From Bostrychus sinensis (taxonomy: Eukaryota; Chordata; Actinopteri; Gobiiformes; Eleotridae), in contig CM036252.1 in the NCBI GenBank assembly GCA_020698575.1, positions 2,434,915 through 2,498,914 on the forward strand: DNA of 64,000 nt. The letters are read 5' to 3'. The notes under the pieces are model-generated. The model searched no databases. It was not told where the DNA came from and saw only the letters and a program-made list of their open reading frames with translations. The position numbers were made by a program, and so were the translations under genes. This document shows positions 1 through 19,310 of this stretch, piece after piece (the first letter of the stretch is position 1; the number at the start of each line of letters is the position of its first letter).

Positions 1-1264
1 GGCAGATCTGATCTGGTACATTTCAACATTAACACTTCACTGCCCTCAGGAACCTGACACTGCAGGACACAGTCGTCTCCAGGACGTTTGAGATGAGCTG
101 TTTTCCTGTAACACAGTAAAAATACACAACATCATCCTTCTCTGTTCCCTCTGACAAGTTAATGTCCCAGTTCAGTTGGGTTCATGATGTGCATTAAAAC
201 CACATGTCCCTGTGTCTCTGTAGTTCTTACAGAGTTCCTCTGGACCTGGTTCCTGAAGTTGGTGAAAGCATACCAACTTCAGGACAAACTTTTTTCTTAT
301 TCTATACAAAGAAGTTAGTCTGGTGTCCCTTCAGTAACATTTAGTTTCTGTGATGGAACAATGGCAGGTGGAGTAACCAATCAAAGAAACAAAGGGCGGT
401 ACATAAGCACCACATCGCTGACCCAAACAAACATGGATTATTGCATTTTTTTATTAGAAAACCCCAGAATCCTGTGTATCTGAGCAGCTCTGTTCTTATT
501 TGGGAACGGGGACAGCAAAGAGTTGTGTACAAAGTGGGTTTGTTTGAATGTGGTGGTTACGTGGGACGTCAGAGGGACTTTACTGTTGTTAAAATGGAAA
601 CAGGACGAAGACAAAAATCCCACAGAGGACTGAACAACAACGAGAGAAGTTATTAGATTCACTCTGTAGCCAGTGTTACCTTGGTTAACTCCTCTGCTTT
701 CGCAAGATGTGCTGCAGATAAACGACTGTGACAGGACAGAGACAAGTGGGAAAGTCTGTTCCCCAGGTTAGACTCTCTCTAAATGACCTGAACAGTTTGG
801 ATTATTCATTTAAAGTTATATACTGCTCTCATTCTGTGTGATCTAAAACAAAACTGCAAAAACAAATTCAAACTTTCACTTTGAGCGTCACTTGTTTCAG
901 GAAGGGCATCTGGTGTAAAAACCCACTAAAGAACCATGTGAATGATTAACTGTAGACCCTGAGAGTAAGAGTGTGGCTAAACGTCCACAGGAGAACGGAT
1001 CTGAAACAATGATTTCTACTCTCACTCACTCAGCCAATCACAGACTCACAGTCTGAGACTCAGCCAATCACAGGCTCACAGTCTGAGCTCAGCCAATCAC
1101 AGACTCACAGTCTGAGCTCAGCCAATCACAGACTCACAGTCTGAGCTCAGCCAATCACAGGCTCACAGTCTGAGGCTCAGCCAATCACAGACTCACAGTC
1201 TGAGGCTCAGCCAATCACAGACTCACAGTGTTGTGTGTGTCCGCCCCTGAACTGCAGCGCCCTG

Positions 1265-1343
<79 letters not shown>

Positions 1344-1719
1344 TCTGTGTGGTTTGGATCTGAGCCACATCTGACTGTGTCTCTGAAAACATGTGACCAG
1401 GTTCAGCCAATCACAGAGCAGTGTGAGCTGGGCCCAGACAGACAGCGGCCGTTCAGGACAGAGCAGCAAACAGAGAAATACAGCAGAGACTCAGACATAA
1501 ACACACATCACCTGCACACAGCAGACACACACATGAGGATAAACACTAGAACAGATATAATTCTATAACTTATCACAAATGCAACACAACAGAAACTGTA
1601 AATATTCAATAACAGTTTGCTCTACAGCAGTTTCAAACATGTTTGTACTCACTGTCAGAGTCCAGGACTGGAGCCAAAATGAACAAAATCACCAATGACG
1701 CAGTTTTTAATAAATCCAT
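1..1719 (-). CDS. V-set immunoglobulin membrane protein, 5' part (partial gene)
   Basis: Two minus-strand exons are visible. Exon 1 runs 1719 down to 1653: a start codon and a hydrophobic leader beginning MDLLKTASLVILFILAP, ending in phase 1 before a GTGAGT donor. Exon 2 starts near 97 (acceptor AAAACAG, phase matched; another AG at 105 is out of phase) and runs off the window. It reads THLKRPGDDCVLQCQVPEG and then VLMLKCTRSDL, the B-C strand region of a V-set domain with its first cysteine. This spacing resembles the B7/butyrophilin-like V domain of the gene at 19782-23083, so the family is probably the same. The strand-F cysteine, membrane segment and tail lie outside the window. The 1.55-kb intron holds a CCAAT minisatellite and a CT repeat. 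Exon calls rest on splice consensus and phase only. Confidence 0.6.
441..660. repeat. Interspersed repeat, inverted copy at 33940-34090
   Basis: The stretch around 535-597 (gtgggtttgtttgaatg through the gacgtcagagggactttact motif) recurs in reverse complement at about 33945-34010 with few differences. Neither copy has a plausible gene structure. It lies inside the intron of the left-end V-set gene. Family not recognised. Confidence 0.5.
1031..1230. repeat. 29-30 bp minisatellite, each unit with a CCAAT box
   Basis: Seven tandem units built on cagccaatcacagactcaca, starting near 1031, 1060, 1089, 1119, 1148, 1178 and 1208. Each carries CCAATCA, the core bound by NF-Y. One further isolated cagccaatcacag lies at about 1404. 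The array sits in the first intron of the minus-strand V-set gene, about 420-690 bp downstream of its start codon. Confidence 0.85.
1266..1340. repeat. (CT)n microsatellite
   Basis: Uninterrupted CT dinucleotide run of about 37 units just beyond the CCAAT minisatellite, in the intron of the left-end V-set gene. Confidence 0.95.
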
Positions 1720-1739
1720 TGTGTTTAAGTAAAGTGAAC

Positions 1740-3230
1740 TCACTCAGAGCTAATCTGGTCTGAACTGGTTTCCTGTTCACAGCTCAGGTGAAAGGAGTGG
1801 TTCCAGCCTCAGTCACAGCTGAGGTGAGAGTCTCAGGAAGTCCCGCCCTCTCTGACGTCTGCTACAGAAGAGACACAAAAGAGTCGGGACAACACCAAAA
1901 AGTCAAACTGTCCAAGTCAGTCCCAGCAGGACAGATGTGTCCAGACTCAGGCGGAGGCTTGTCCCACTCAGGACAACTCACACATGAGAGTTGTGTTTGT
2001 GCTGTGGGTTATTGTTGTTTGTCACACTGCACACTTCAGCACCGTCTCATCCTGATGGTGGCTGTTATGCTTCAGAAACAAATACACTTCCTCTCTAGTG
2101 ACTGAGAGCAGTTCCAGAGCCGCGCAGCGTTTCTGGATTGAGAGTGCGAGACGTGCTGAAATAATATTTATTTAGATGCACTTGTGTTTGTTTCAGTGTG
2201 TTGTGTAGGTTTATAGCTCAAATAATAAAATGTATTATATACACATGACATGAACATTTGTTAAATTCAGTCACATCCTGTCGCAGCAGAGGCCGACTCT
2301 GTCCCAGACGCTTCAGTTGGTGACCGTCAAGTATCCAGATGAGGAGAAACTAATCCTGGAGGTGGAAAACCACAGCATCACACTTTATTTCTACAAGGAC
2401 ACAAACAGACTCACTTCCAGTGGACGAGGGTCATGCTTGCAGTGCAAACCCAGGGATAGTGAGAGCCACAGCGCCCTCTCCTGGACGACCTGCAAAGTGA
2501 CCAGGCAGGTTGGTCAAACACAAGTCACAACCTGAGACAATGCTGCATTCAGGAGCCCCCCACACCTTTAGTTATTGCTTTAAAAAAAGAAGAAAAAAAG
2601 ATTTTTCAGCACATTTCACAGAAAACTTGAACACACTGTGACTGACAAACAGAAAAATAATTTCACTTAACTTTAACTGCAGATGAAAGAGATTAATGCT
2701 AAAATCTGCAGGAGTTCCCTGTGTCCCTGTGCAGCGCAGCTGTGTCCAACCTCACTTTTCTCATCTCTGAGGTTTAACAACAGCTCTGCAGTGACGTCAG
2801 AGACGAGAGAGGAGACTGATGTCCAAATCCACGAAGGCCAGATTCTAACTCAGGTCAAACACCGGGGCCCCCAGGGTTTACTTTACTGTAGCTTTAGCTC
2901 CGCATGGCAGGATGGGTTTTTTAAAGATGTTTTCTGGTCTTTCATGGCTTTTACAGAGAGGACAGTAGAGACCTGACATCACACTCACAACACTTGACCC
3001 ATGTGTTCTACTGTGGTGCTGTAAGAAGGCGGGTTAAAGATGAAGGGCCCATGACTGACAGGGGCCAGAACACAATAATAATATAAGGTTAGTTTAGTTT
3101 GTTGTTAGTTTCTCTTCATAGAGCCCAGAAAACCAAGCAGCCCCCTGTTGTTCATCATCAGAACAGTTATTGTCACCTGCTGTGTGTTTGTGTGTGGTCT
3201 CTGAGCTGCTTCCTGGTCTGGTGCAGAGAC
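1740..3230. other. Intergenic, one weak open frame at 2299-2535
   Basis: This is the head-to-head gap between the minus-strand V-set gene and plus-strand gene A. An open plus-strand frame from about 2299 reads LVTVKYPDEEKLILEVENHS, protein-like in composition, but it has no convincing ATG, and no acceptor/donor pair frames it. I do not recognise it; it could be an orphan or dead exon. No other gene signal was seen. Confidence 0.3.
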
Positions 3231-3234
3231 CACC

Positions 3235-3260
3235 GCTCACAGGAAGAGGGAGGGCTCTGT
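3235..3260 (+). promoter_or_regulatory. Conserved 5' flank of gene A with an ETS-type core
   Basis: The block ctcacaggaaga followed by ggagggctctg lies about 50-70 bp before the gene A start codon and is kept at 26691-26716 before gene B. It contains GGAA within a purine-rich run, as in PU.1/ETS sites of myeloid promoters. Binding is inferred, not shown. Confidence 0.35.
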
Positions 3261-3306
3261 GGCACCAAAAACACTCAGAAGCTTTACCAGAGCGTCACTC
3301 GACACA

Positions 3307-9865
<6,559 letters not shown>

Positions 9866-9942
9866 ACCAGAGTCTACCAGGACCTGGACTAAACCAGACC
9901 AGTATAAAACCAGGTCTAAACCAGGTCTGAACATCAGTGTGT

Positions 9943-10356
9943 TCCTGTGGCCCCTTAATTACTGCGAGCACAAACCCAAATACCCCTCACCCTGACAAAC
10001 ATGTAATAGGATAATTACTGAACCCCATCTGAGCCAGGTCTACATTGGCAAAGGAACATCATTAAAAGTGCAGTTATATTTGTGTTGCTTCCTGATCTCT
10101 GCCCCTGTTGTATCAAAGCAGATGATGTTTTTGTAGGACAATATAAACCTGAGGGTCTGAGGGTCCTCCCCCAGGAAATTTTTAACAAAACAGATATAAT
10201 TTTCTGTTTTCTGGTGTATTTTAAATGATAAAAAATATTGTCAGCTCCTACTACATTACTGTAAAGAATGATATAGATTTACTTCTCTCCAAAATTCCAG
10301 TATATAACTGCAGAGTTTCAGCTTCAGAGCTGGGGACGATCCCTGAACAAAACTAC
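9943..10356. mobile_element. Interspersed repeat inserted in the 3' flank of gene A
   Basis: About 410 bp, from cctgtggccccttaattact to ccctgaacaaaactac, recurs with high identity at 60718-61149. Gene B lacks it: its flank runs straight from ccaggtctgaacat to gtgtttttccctcataat. It therefore lies within an insertion of roughly 950 bp (about 9935-10895) in A after the A/B duplication, or a deletion in B. No coding potential; family not recognised. Confidence 0.7.
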
Positions 10357-11079
10357 AATACAATATTATTTAATAGGAGGCGTTCTATAGGACAGTTGTA
10401 CGTATATGTCTTTAATATACATGAATAGTTAATAAACTATTCACTTTATTAATAACTATAGTTTTAAAATTAACTATGGCTAATGTGCTATGATAAAAAA
10501 ATCAACAAAATCAATAAAACCTGCTCAGAGGCAACTCCAGAAAGTTTAGTATTTTAGGTTAGCCCTGGATGTAGAGGATAGCATTGGATGTTTTTTTTTA
10601 TTTTTAATTTTTATGAATACAGTTAAGCTCAGTTCTTTCTGATAAGTTTTGCAATGGACATCAACCACAAACAACAAAAGCAGAGATAAATTACAGAAAA
10701 GGCTGTTTCCCAACCTTTTTTGTAGGAACCAGCTGTTTTTTTCTTTTGTTAAAGTCAGCCTATTTGGTTTTTAATATATATATGATCAAGAAATTTGACA
10801 TTATCTGTTTCGAATGCTCCATTACAGCATCGACATCATTTCTTTAAGTTTGTCTCAGTTTTAGGGTTGCTGGAATTATTTTAAAGGGTGCCACCTTTTT
10901 AAAATGTGTTTTTCCCTCATAATCTGCCCGGTAACAGCTGACTCAGGGATAACTTATTTTTGTATTGGATATATTTATATTTTATATTTTCTGAACAGAA
11001 CTTACTTGAATACTTTACGTTTACCCAAGTACAGTAAAAGTATTTTTTATCACTCACCTCACAGCCAGGTCACAGCTTT

Positions 11080-11080
<1 letters not shown>
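10357..11080. other. Non-coding 3' flank of gene A
   Basis: AT-rich, without a supported gene. From about 10897 the sequence is near-identical to the gene B flank starting at 32548, marking the resumed duplicated block, which runs to about 11780. Confidence 0.6.
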
Positions 11081-11152
<72 letters not shown>

Positions 11153-11153
11153 C
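11081..11153. repeat. (AGT)n microsatellite
   Basis: About 24 AGT units. The equivalent position in gene B's flank (32727-32745) has only six, showing the tract differs between the duplicates. Confidence 0.95.
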
Positions 11154-11550
11154 ACCACAAGAGGGTATCTCCCTCTTGTGGTGCAATGAGGAACTACACT
11201 TGAACTGAAATCTGAGTCTGGAGCACAGTATTTATGTTTTTAAAGGAATAAAGTAAATATGAAATAATAAGATATGAAATAAAATGACAAAATGAAATCA
11301 CAAATTAATTAAAGACAAAATATTTTAAACTTATTCATGAACATTACCTGCTATTCTCACATTTTGCTGTGCTGCAATTGCAAAATATATATATAGATTA
11401 CTTTTTTTTTAAGCACATATTTTGACTGTTTGTACTTGTGTGCTGTATTTTTGTAGTAAAGCTACTTTTTCTCGAGTACTGATGTTGAGTATTTCTTCCT
11501 CGTTTGGCCACAGCTGAAGAGAAACCACACAGCTCAGACAGACACAAGGA

Positions 11551-11573
11551 GCCACAGCGCCCCCTGCTGCTCA
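11551..11573 (-). promoter_or_regulatory. CTCF-like motif, 3' of gene A
   Basis: The minus strand reads gagcagcagggggcgctgtg, a near-perfect match to the core of the vertebrate CTCF consensus. An identical copy lies at 33181-33203 behind gene B. Binding is inferred from the motif only. Confidence 0.5.
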
Positions 11574-11779
11574 CAGGACTGAACTCCTGCTGCAGTCTCT
11601 CTCACACTGACAAAACAAAACCATAAGCCAGGTTTATTTATTTTTTCCTTCAGAAAATACACATTTAGGTAAAGTTAAAATGAATGAATGAATGATGATC
11701 TACATCTTTAATGAATCTGATAAAGAATCTGTAGCTGATGAAGACCAGGCCTGTTATATGGGGCACATGTTTTGGGTAA

Positions 11780-12942
11780 AGACACATTTTAAGACACATT
11801 TTGGAGTGTTTTTAATGAAAAACAAGCTAACATTAATATCTGTGTATTGGTGAGTCTTTAATGCTCTGAATGCAGTGAGCAGTAAACGCTGCAGGTCGCT
11901 CTTTCACTCAGTGGAACATTTCTCCCTCTGTCATCAAACTGGAGCCAGAGGAGCCGTGTTTCTGCCTTAGTTTGGTCTCTCCTCTGTGGATCGTTCACAG
12001 TCCGTTCATCTTCCATCGTTTCATTTATATTTCAATATGTCACAGTGTTCTTTAAAAACTAAAACGACGTACAGTGTGTGGATTGTGGCTTCATTTATAA
12101 TAAAGATGGAGGAATACAGTACAGACAAGTCTCTGAACAAAAAACAAAGTAAAAAGCTCTGGCTCTGAGCTGGACCCAGTTTTATTCTGATAATTTTATT
12201 GTGACCCACATGTTTTTTGTCGTATGTGCTGCACTCTCTGCACACTTCACTGTTGGTTATACCACCACCTCACACCTGAGACAGATGAAATAATCGACTG
12301 CTCCTGTCTGAGCCACTGGGCTATATACATACAGTACATATATATTTACATATGTGTGGTGTGCATAGTTACCACTGCGCTTTGAGAGTTTAGTTGGCCG
12401 AGTGTTTGAAAAGTTCAAAAAGCTCAGGCTTGTAGCCGGTTTGTGTGCAGGCTTTGTTCTAACTCAGATCGTCTCGTCATTGATGGGAACCAGAAATTCT
12501 GACTAAGCTGTGAGCAGCAGAGCTCAAGCTCTGAGTCCATGGCTGTGTCTGAACGTCCTCCCTAACCCCTCTATAGCGCCCTCTACAGTGGTCATGCCAT
12601 TTTGTAGTGGTGTCTGAATGTCTAGTGGATAAAAAATAGTGCACTCAAAATTTCCCACAATGCATTCTGGTCTGGTGTAGACCAGAATGCTTTGTGAGTT
12701 TCAGAGGAGAACAGTGGGACTGTGACAGGACGTCTGAATGAACCCAGTTAGAAACTCTGTGTTTACTTCTGTCACGTCGTAATCAGAAATAAAAAGCTCT
12801 TAAATAAGTCAGTCTGCCCCAGGGCAGCTGTGGCTACAGAAGTAGCTCACCACCACCGAGTGTGACTGAGGAGTGAATGAATAATAGATCAAAAATTGTA
12901 AAGCGACTTTGAGTTGTGTGAAAAGCGCTATATAAAATTGAT

Positions 12943-12985
<43 letters not shown>

Positions 12986-13700
12986 ATAAACTGCTGCAGT
13001 GTAAAATTGCTAACGTTAGCTTAGCCGTTAGCGTTCAGCCTCCCCACGTAAGGCACAGAGCTGCAATAATCCACTCTGTTTTATTCATTACAGCCATAAT
13101 TCATGTTAAATATCTCACGTATGACTATTATTTATCTATAAATACTCAAACATCTGAGTGTGGTCAGGTTTATCACAGAAGAACATTATCAGCAGAGTTT
13201 CAACAAACTTTTGTTACACAGACGTCAGAGTCACATGATCACTGCTGAGAGAAAAACAGTGTGAGTCTGAATCATTCACAAAATGAGTGCACTACAGTCG
13301 CTGTGTAGGACAGGACTGTAGAGGGACTGAGGGTTAGAGGCTGGGGAGGACGTTCAGACACAGCCCACAGCTCTCTCAGAGCTCTGACAGGCTGCTGATC
13401 TAACAGCCCTTACTACTTTGTCATGCTGTTGTAAATAAGCCCATTTACCTACATGTATGCAGAGCATAGTCTTCTGTCAGTCGGCTGCCTGCTTTCTATT
13501 ATAAAACTGTTATAGGTTGGTTTGAAGTAAAAAGTATATTGAGTTGTGTTTAATATTTCTTTTTGCCTGACCTTGCTGTAAACACACAGGGCCTGAAAAT
13601 AACGATGCAGTAGAAAAACTCATCAGAAACATCAGATTAATGACAACAGAAGACTGCACTGGTTCATTATTGTCATCAGTATCAGCACAACTCTAATCAT
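11780..13700. other. Intergenic; SINE/LINE tail at 12815-12983
   Basis: No gene was recognised. The block 12815-12983 (ggcagctgtggctacagaag, then aaaagcgctatataaa and an ATT run) belongs to a tail family seen again, on the opposite strand, at 22470-22620 and 53833-53985. It ends in the ATT microsatellite at 12945-12983, as LINE/SINE 3' tails often do. Confidence 0.6.
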
Positions 13701-13927
13701 GATCCCCACATGCAACACTCTCATTTACAGTCTGTGTGCAGTACTTTTAAAATACTTTTACTTTTTACTTACAAGTATATCTGAAAGTGAATACTTTTAC
13801 TTGAGTAAAGAAATGAAGTACTCCTCTACTCCACCGTCGAGAGGTCATGTGACTGAGGAAAACCCTGTTGCAGGACCCTTTACAGTTATTACAGTTATTG
13901 AATGTGTTTATTCACTTCACAGTTGTT

Positions 13928-16045
13928 GTAACAACCCAGTCTCACAGCAAAATGTAAAATAGATGCAATGGTCCACACTGCAGAATGTGGACGGTTTACA
14001 ATCTGAGCTCTCAAACTGTGACCGTTACCTGATATCTGTCCCATTCATTTCTACTGGAGTCACGTGACTTCAGAGTTTCTCCGCTGTTAGGAAACAAAAT
14101 GGCGAGCTTTGCTTTACTTTTTGAGATAAAATGCAACATTACAGCCTATTTTTATATTTACAACCCTATTTTATAACATTTCTAGTGAGAAATACAGGTC
14201 TTAAGTTCATATTTTTCAAGTATTAAAATCACACGAGCTTTCATTTATGAGTTTGAACGATGACTTCTTTCCCGTCAGTGTTAGTCACGTTTGTAATTCA
14301 CTGTGCTCTCGTTGCCATAGCAACGCTGCGTATGTGGCTTGTCTTTAGCATCAAAACACATGTCCAATAATATACATACCATAATAATACGTTTTCTTTT
14401 GGCTGATTCAGGTGACCTATTTAAACACAATCACATATTTGATATTTAGGTAAATGAGTTTAAAAACATCCAGGTATTGAAAACAAAGTTTTCAGTGCCT
14501 TCTAGCATTGGTTGCGAGTCCAAATCCCAACAAAATGTGAAACAGATCCATTCTTTCATATGGTAAAATGTGTACATTTCACAGTTTGAGCTCTCAGATT
14601 GTTTTACTGTTACACGATGTATGTCCTGTTCTTTTGTACTGCAGTCAGGTGACATTTGAGTTTTTGCCTACGTTAGAAAAGAATTGCAGATTTTTTAGCG
14701 ACAAAATGCAAAATTATAGAAATACAAGTATATACTTATTACATTATAATTATTTATTTAAATATATACTATTTTATATCATTTGTGGTAAGAATGACTA
14801 AACTTACTATACTTACTATAGCAATGTACATAATGCTATTTGTTAATGTAGCATGTCAAAAATGTATTAACAAAAAGAATATTTATTTACAGCACCACCT
14901 AGTGTCAGCTCTTAGAACTTACATTTATACAGCACATAATGAAATGTTTGTTTTGTCCATAAGAAAAAGGCACCTACTCTCAATAATAATCTCTGAAACA
15001 GTTTAAACTTTAACAGCGGTGGGGGCCCACGCAGGAGGCAAAAAGCAATTTACTGAAAACTGTCCTTTACAGAAAAACAAGTCTCTTAATTTGAAATTAA
15101 AAATGGCAGGAAAATCCATTTTTCTTTCTCTTTTAAATTTGCTTTGAGATAGAGAGCTGAAATTTGAGTTTGTTAGCAGTGACCCTGTGTACTATCAGTG
15201 TGTCGAATATCAGGCTTGCTGCGATTTCCTAAGGGTCAAAGGTTACGGTAAAGATTCTTGCATAGGTAGAATTTTCTTTTTGTAAGTATACACATAAATG
15301 GTATACACTTGATATTTGAATATGTTGCACAAAACTCTGTCTTCTATCCAGCTGTTTTTGTCCCAACTCATTAGGAGCCTCCCAGGAGCTTTCTTTAAGG
15401 CCGACAGAGATGAGACTTCAGAATCTGGTTAATGGTGTCAGCTGAGGTGCTGACACAAGACTCAAGTCATTTCTTTCATTTTTACCCACCATTGTGAACC
15501 AAAGTGATCAAAAATGCAAAAAAGTGCCCCTAAGTGACGGGGACGGTACCTCTCTCTCTCATTGACCTGTGACCATTAGCAGTCATTTGGGACCAAATAG
15601 TCCCAAAGTGAAGAAAAAGTGATGCTCACTGTTAGTACTTGACTACATTTTGGAACACTTTTCTATTTTAAAAAGTGATCTAAAACAAATTTAAAAAATG
15701 ACTGTCATGTGGCTAATGTTGTTGTAATGTCGTGTCCGGTGCAGGTAAATGTTGCGGTGATGCCAGGCAGCAGTTTCTTTTGTAAAGTGTGTTTTGGAAT
15801 TTGTTGAGCTCTCTGAGCCACCGTACATTAGCATCAACGGAGAAATGTTTTTTGTTTTTTGTTACAAATAAAATACATATAGCATTTATGTTATTATTGC
15901 ATAAATGTTTAGCTGTTGCTAGATTGTATGACTATATCTGTTACATTTTCCTACGGCGTAACAGCAAACAATCCAACAAGATCTGAAACAGTGAAATGTA
16001 TACATTTTACCATGTGGACCAATTTATCTATTTCACATTGTATTT
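13928..16045. mobile_element. Non-autonomous DNA-type element with inverted ends
   Basis: The left end (acagcaaaatgtaaaatagat then ggtccaca) is matched in reverse complement at about 15985-16045 (tggaccaatttatctatttc). An internal near-copy of the same block lies at about 14525-14650. Another copy of the left part (13928-14660) lies at 60115-60680. No transposase was seen, so this is a deleted or non-autonomous element; boundaries are approximate. Confidence 0.5.
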
Positions 16046-16097
16046 GTTTATGTCTCATTTTGTTTTGTTTTTTCTAAACTTTAAAGCATCATTGAGT

Positions 16098-16129
16098 TTA
16101 TTATTATTATTATTGTTAATTATTATTAA

Positions 16130-16172
<43 letters not shown>
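16098..16172. repeat. (ATT)n microsatellite
   Basis: Imperfect then perfect ATT run of about 25 units, next to the right end of the element at 13928-16045. Confidence 0.9.
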
Positions 16173-16174
<2 letters not shown>

Positions 16175-16822
16175 AAGTGACTGGGTCAGACTTAAAAATA
16201 TAAAACAAAATCTTTTTTGTTTTTTGCTTATTAACCCCTGTCCTCATCACACAGAGCAAAAGTGAAATAATTTTTATATTTTTAACTCTAAATGCAGTTT
16301 GTTTACATAATTCTAACATAATTGTAAATAAAACATGAATTATTTTCTATTTAAAGATACAAAGTGTTTGTGTTTGTGCAGGTGTGTCTGATTCACTCTA
16401 ACACTGATTTAATCCAGGTTCTTCCTCTTAAAGCCCTAAGGGGCGGGGCTACACTCACTGTTATCCAATGGAATTATAAGGAATTACTTTCCCACAATGC
16501 ACTGAGGAAATGGTGGATCTGGTGGTGATGTTTTTGTTTGTGTATTGTTTAGCCTCTGACTGACAGAGTTACAGAGAAATTAACAGGATTTAACTTTTCT
16601 GTATTGGAACAGCAGCAGAGGGAGAATAAGTGATTTTAATGGGAGTCAATGGGACTTAAGAGAGAGGTTTTTATCTGGACAGGAGTTTTTTTTTTTCAGT
16701 TGTGACTCTGTAATTCTAAAATTCATTTATTAAACATCTTTGTCAAATACCATCATCCTAACATAAGAAATGAGAGCAAAAAATACATTAGAAAAACCCT
16801 AAAAGGAGCCAGGGTTAGGGTT

Positions 16823-17040
16823 AAATCAAATATTAGTTTTACTGAGAACAACGGTACAGCTGGTTATTCACAATTAACAAACAAAAAAAAAAAACATAAT
16901 GGCCAGTTGTTTTTGTTTACATTTTTTGTGTTGGTTCTAAAACTGCATTGGCAATTGTCCAATCAGAAAAGAGACCATTGTTTTGATTTAGACTGCAGTA
17001 CCTTTTTAAACCAGTATGAGCGCTGCTGCTGGAGCCTTTA
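16823..17040. mobile_element. MITE-like repeat, inverted relative to 20990-21205
   Basis: Carries ccaatcagaaaagagaccat and a block that recurs in reverse complement around 20990-21205. A third partial copy lies at 58848-58955 (ccattgttatcagtaaaact). No coding sequence. These are three copies of one short interspersed family. Confidence 0.55.
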
Positions 17041-17464
17041 ATACTTAATAAGGCCAATTCTATAATGCAGTCCAAACATACATCAGCTTTATAATAATTC
17101 AGACAATACAAGGAATGTGCTGTAGACTGCTCTAACAAGTAAATACAGTAAATAAAAATAATAATAATAATAATAATCTCTGCATTTCATAATAAAGGAA
17201 AGAATATGTCTCATTCCACAGGACTTTAATTAATTGTTTAAGTGCTGCTTTCGAATGAATTCAGCCACATCAGGTTCACATTCAGGGAAGAACAGTGGAC
17301 TCTTAATTAATGGACATTGTATAAAATTCACACAAATAAAACATGTAAAAAATATATGCAATAAATAGTCAAAATTAAAGTAATGTAAGTATACTTTACA
17401 TCATAGATAATTTTACATTTTTTTTACATATTTATTTATTTGGATTTTTCTTGTCTGACCTTTT

Positions 17465-17510
17465 CACAGAGAGGCAGGAGGGCTAACCACTCTGCCACCA
17501 TGTAAATGTA
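17465..17510 (-). repeat. tRNA-SINE head fragment
   Basis: The minus strand reads gtggcagagtggttagccct, matching the A-box head of the SINE at 62135-62450. Only this short piece is present. Confidence 0.5.
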
Positions 17511-17514
17511 TGAG

Positions 17515-18560
17515 ACTTTTACAAAATCAATCAACATTTATTTGTCCAGCCCTTTACAACACACAAAGTGACCAAAGTGCTTTCCAATAAAATCAACGTA
17601 AAATTGTAAAAAATACATAAAACACCACAAGAATAAAACAAAGTGTCACAAAATTACTAAGTGTTAAAAACCAGTCTGGAAAAATGTATAAGCCTAGATT
17701 TTAAAAAGACCAAAGTCTGGGCCCGGTCTCCTCAGTGTTTGTATTTAGCTCTCGGGACGTCCCAGAGGAGTTGATCTGAGGATCTCAAAGCCCTGTTTGG
17801 GTTGTGAACAGCTAATGTCTCAGTCAGATACGGTGAGGCTCGGCTGTTCATGGCTTTAAAGACAAACAATAACATTTTAAAATCTTCTCTAAAACAAACT
17901 GGAAGCCAGTGCAGTGAATAAAAGACTGTGGTGATGTCTGACATCTGGAAGTGCTGGTTTAAACAAAAAACAAAAACAAAAGGGCTGTGGCTTTCTCCAC
18001 CAGCTGGAGGCGACCTGGGAGAGGCCAACATAAAGTGCAATACAGAAGTCTGTCCCAGAACTGATTAAAGTGTGAACAGCCTTCTAAAGATCCTGGGCGA
18101 TTGAGAAATGGCGTTGCTTTAAAGTCATAACTAAAGAAAACAAGCTTTAACCGTGCTCAGTGTGTTTAGTTAAATTTAAAACCAATCACCAAAAATGACC
18201 CCCAGACTTCTAACAGTTAGGTCTGATCCTTGAAGTTAGCCCACCAAAGTCTGGAGAATCCAACTCACCAAAGAAAATATACTCTGTTTTGTCCTCATTT
18301 AAATGAAGGACGTTGCTGCTCTAACCACTGCTTTATATCAGCAGTGCAGTCAGTTAAAGGTGCTCTAGCATTATCTTTACCTGGAATTAAAGGGAGATAC
18401 ACAACAGTGAAAGGCGAGGTTGTGTCTTGGCTATGATCGACCTGAGCAGCAGCATATGAAGAGAAAACAGAACAGGGCCTGGAATAGAACCTTGTGGTAC
18501 CCCACAAAAGAGAGGAGCCATAAAGGACAAGTCACCGGTGATCACAGAAAAACTCCTGTT
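17515..18560 (-). mobile_element. Degenerate LINE 3' end with reverse-transcriptase C-terminus
   Basis: On the minus strand an open piece around 17732-17930 reads LHWLPVCFREDFKMLLFVF, then NRALRSSDQLLWDVPRAKYK. That is the conserved C-terminal tail of many fish LINE ORF2 proteins. The surrounding kilobase is non-coding and broken by stops, so this is a dead, truncated copy. The clade cannot be assigned from this piece. Confidence 0.6.
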
Positions 18561-18599
18561 CCTCAGGTACGAGGTAAATTTCTAAAAAACTAACAAAAA

Positions 18600-19310
18600 A
18601 AAAAAAAAAACATTGAAATTGATCCAAAACAATTGTGTTTTTTTTTTTACTTTTAAAAGAAAATTAGAAACCAGTCTAGATAAAACGAATGGATCAAGTT
18701 GTATTGTTTTTAAGAAGAGTATGGCATGTTCAAAAGCATCTGAGACACTTCCAGAACTAAGACTTGTGCTGATAAAAACCCAAACCTATTTACAAACAAA
18801 ACAAAACAATTTAGTTGCTGCTCAAAATGTCTTTCCTTTTTATTTTTTTAGTTCTTTCATTTTAATATTGTTATTTCTATCTGTTTTTCTTGTTGTTTTT
18901 CCTCACAGCTGCAGTGAACTGTCCCAGGGTTTGTGGGCAGCTGCAGGTTTGAGCCAGAGTCACGTATGAGCTGCTCCTGGTCTGGCTCACGGTCTGGGGC
19001 TCACAGTGTTTCACTGTTTACTATTACTGAAGAAATAAAGATGACAAAGCCGACTAAACCCAGGTGGACCTGAGGTTCAACACACTGAAGAGTACGGTCC
19101 TGAAGTGTTGTTAAAGCAGAACTCAGTAACTCTTTTTACCTTAAATAAACTGTTTTGGAGTCAGTGTGATGGTTAAATAAGTTGTTTTGGGGTAAATGAA
19201 GCGTCCTGCATCTCCCCCTGCTGTCTCTGGGACAAAACTTGCGAGTATGAGCGCCTCCGACCCGGTGTCAGGAAAGTCTCGTGTTTCATGAGAAAGTGGC
19301 ATTAGAGGTG
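18600..19310. other. Intergenic, possible poly(A) signal at 19313-19318
   Basis: No gene was seen on either strand. On the minus strand an AATAAA at 19313-19318 lies about 465 bp beyond the stop codon of the V-set gene at 19782 and is a plausible polyadenylation signal for it. Confidence 0.35.

Noticed and set aside
2299..2535. Plus-strand frame with LVTVKYPDEEKLILEVENHS
   Set aside because: Protein-like, but no start, acceptor or donor could be placed; listed only as a note on the intergenic stretch.
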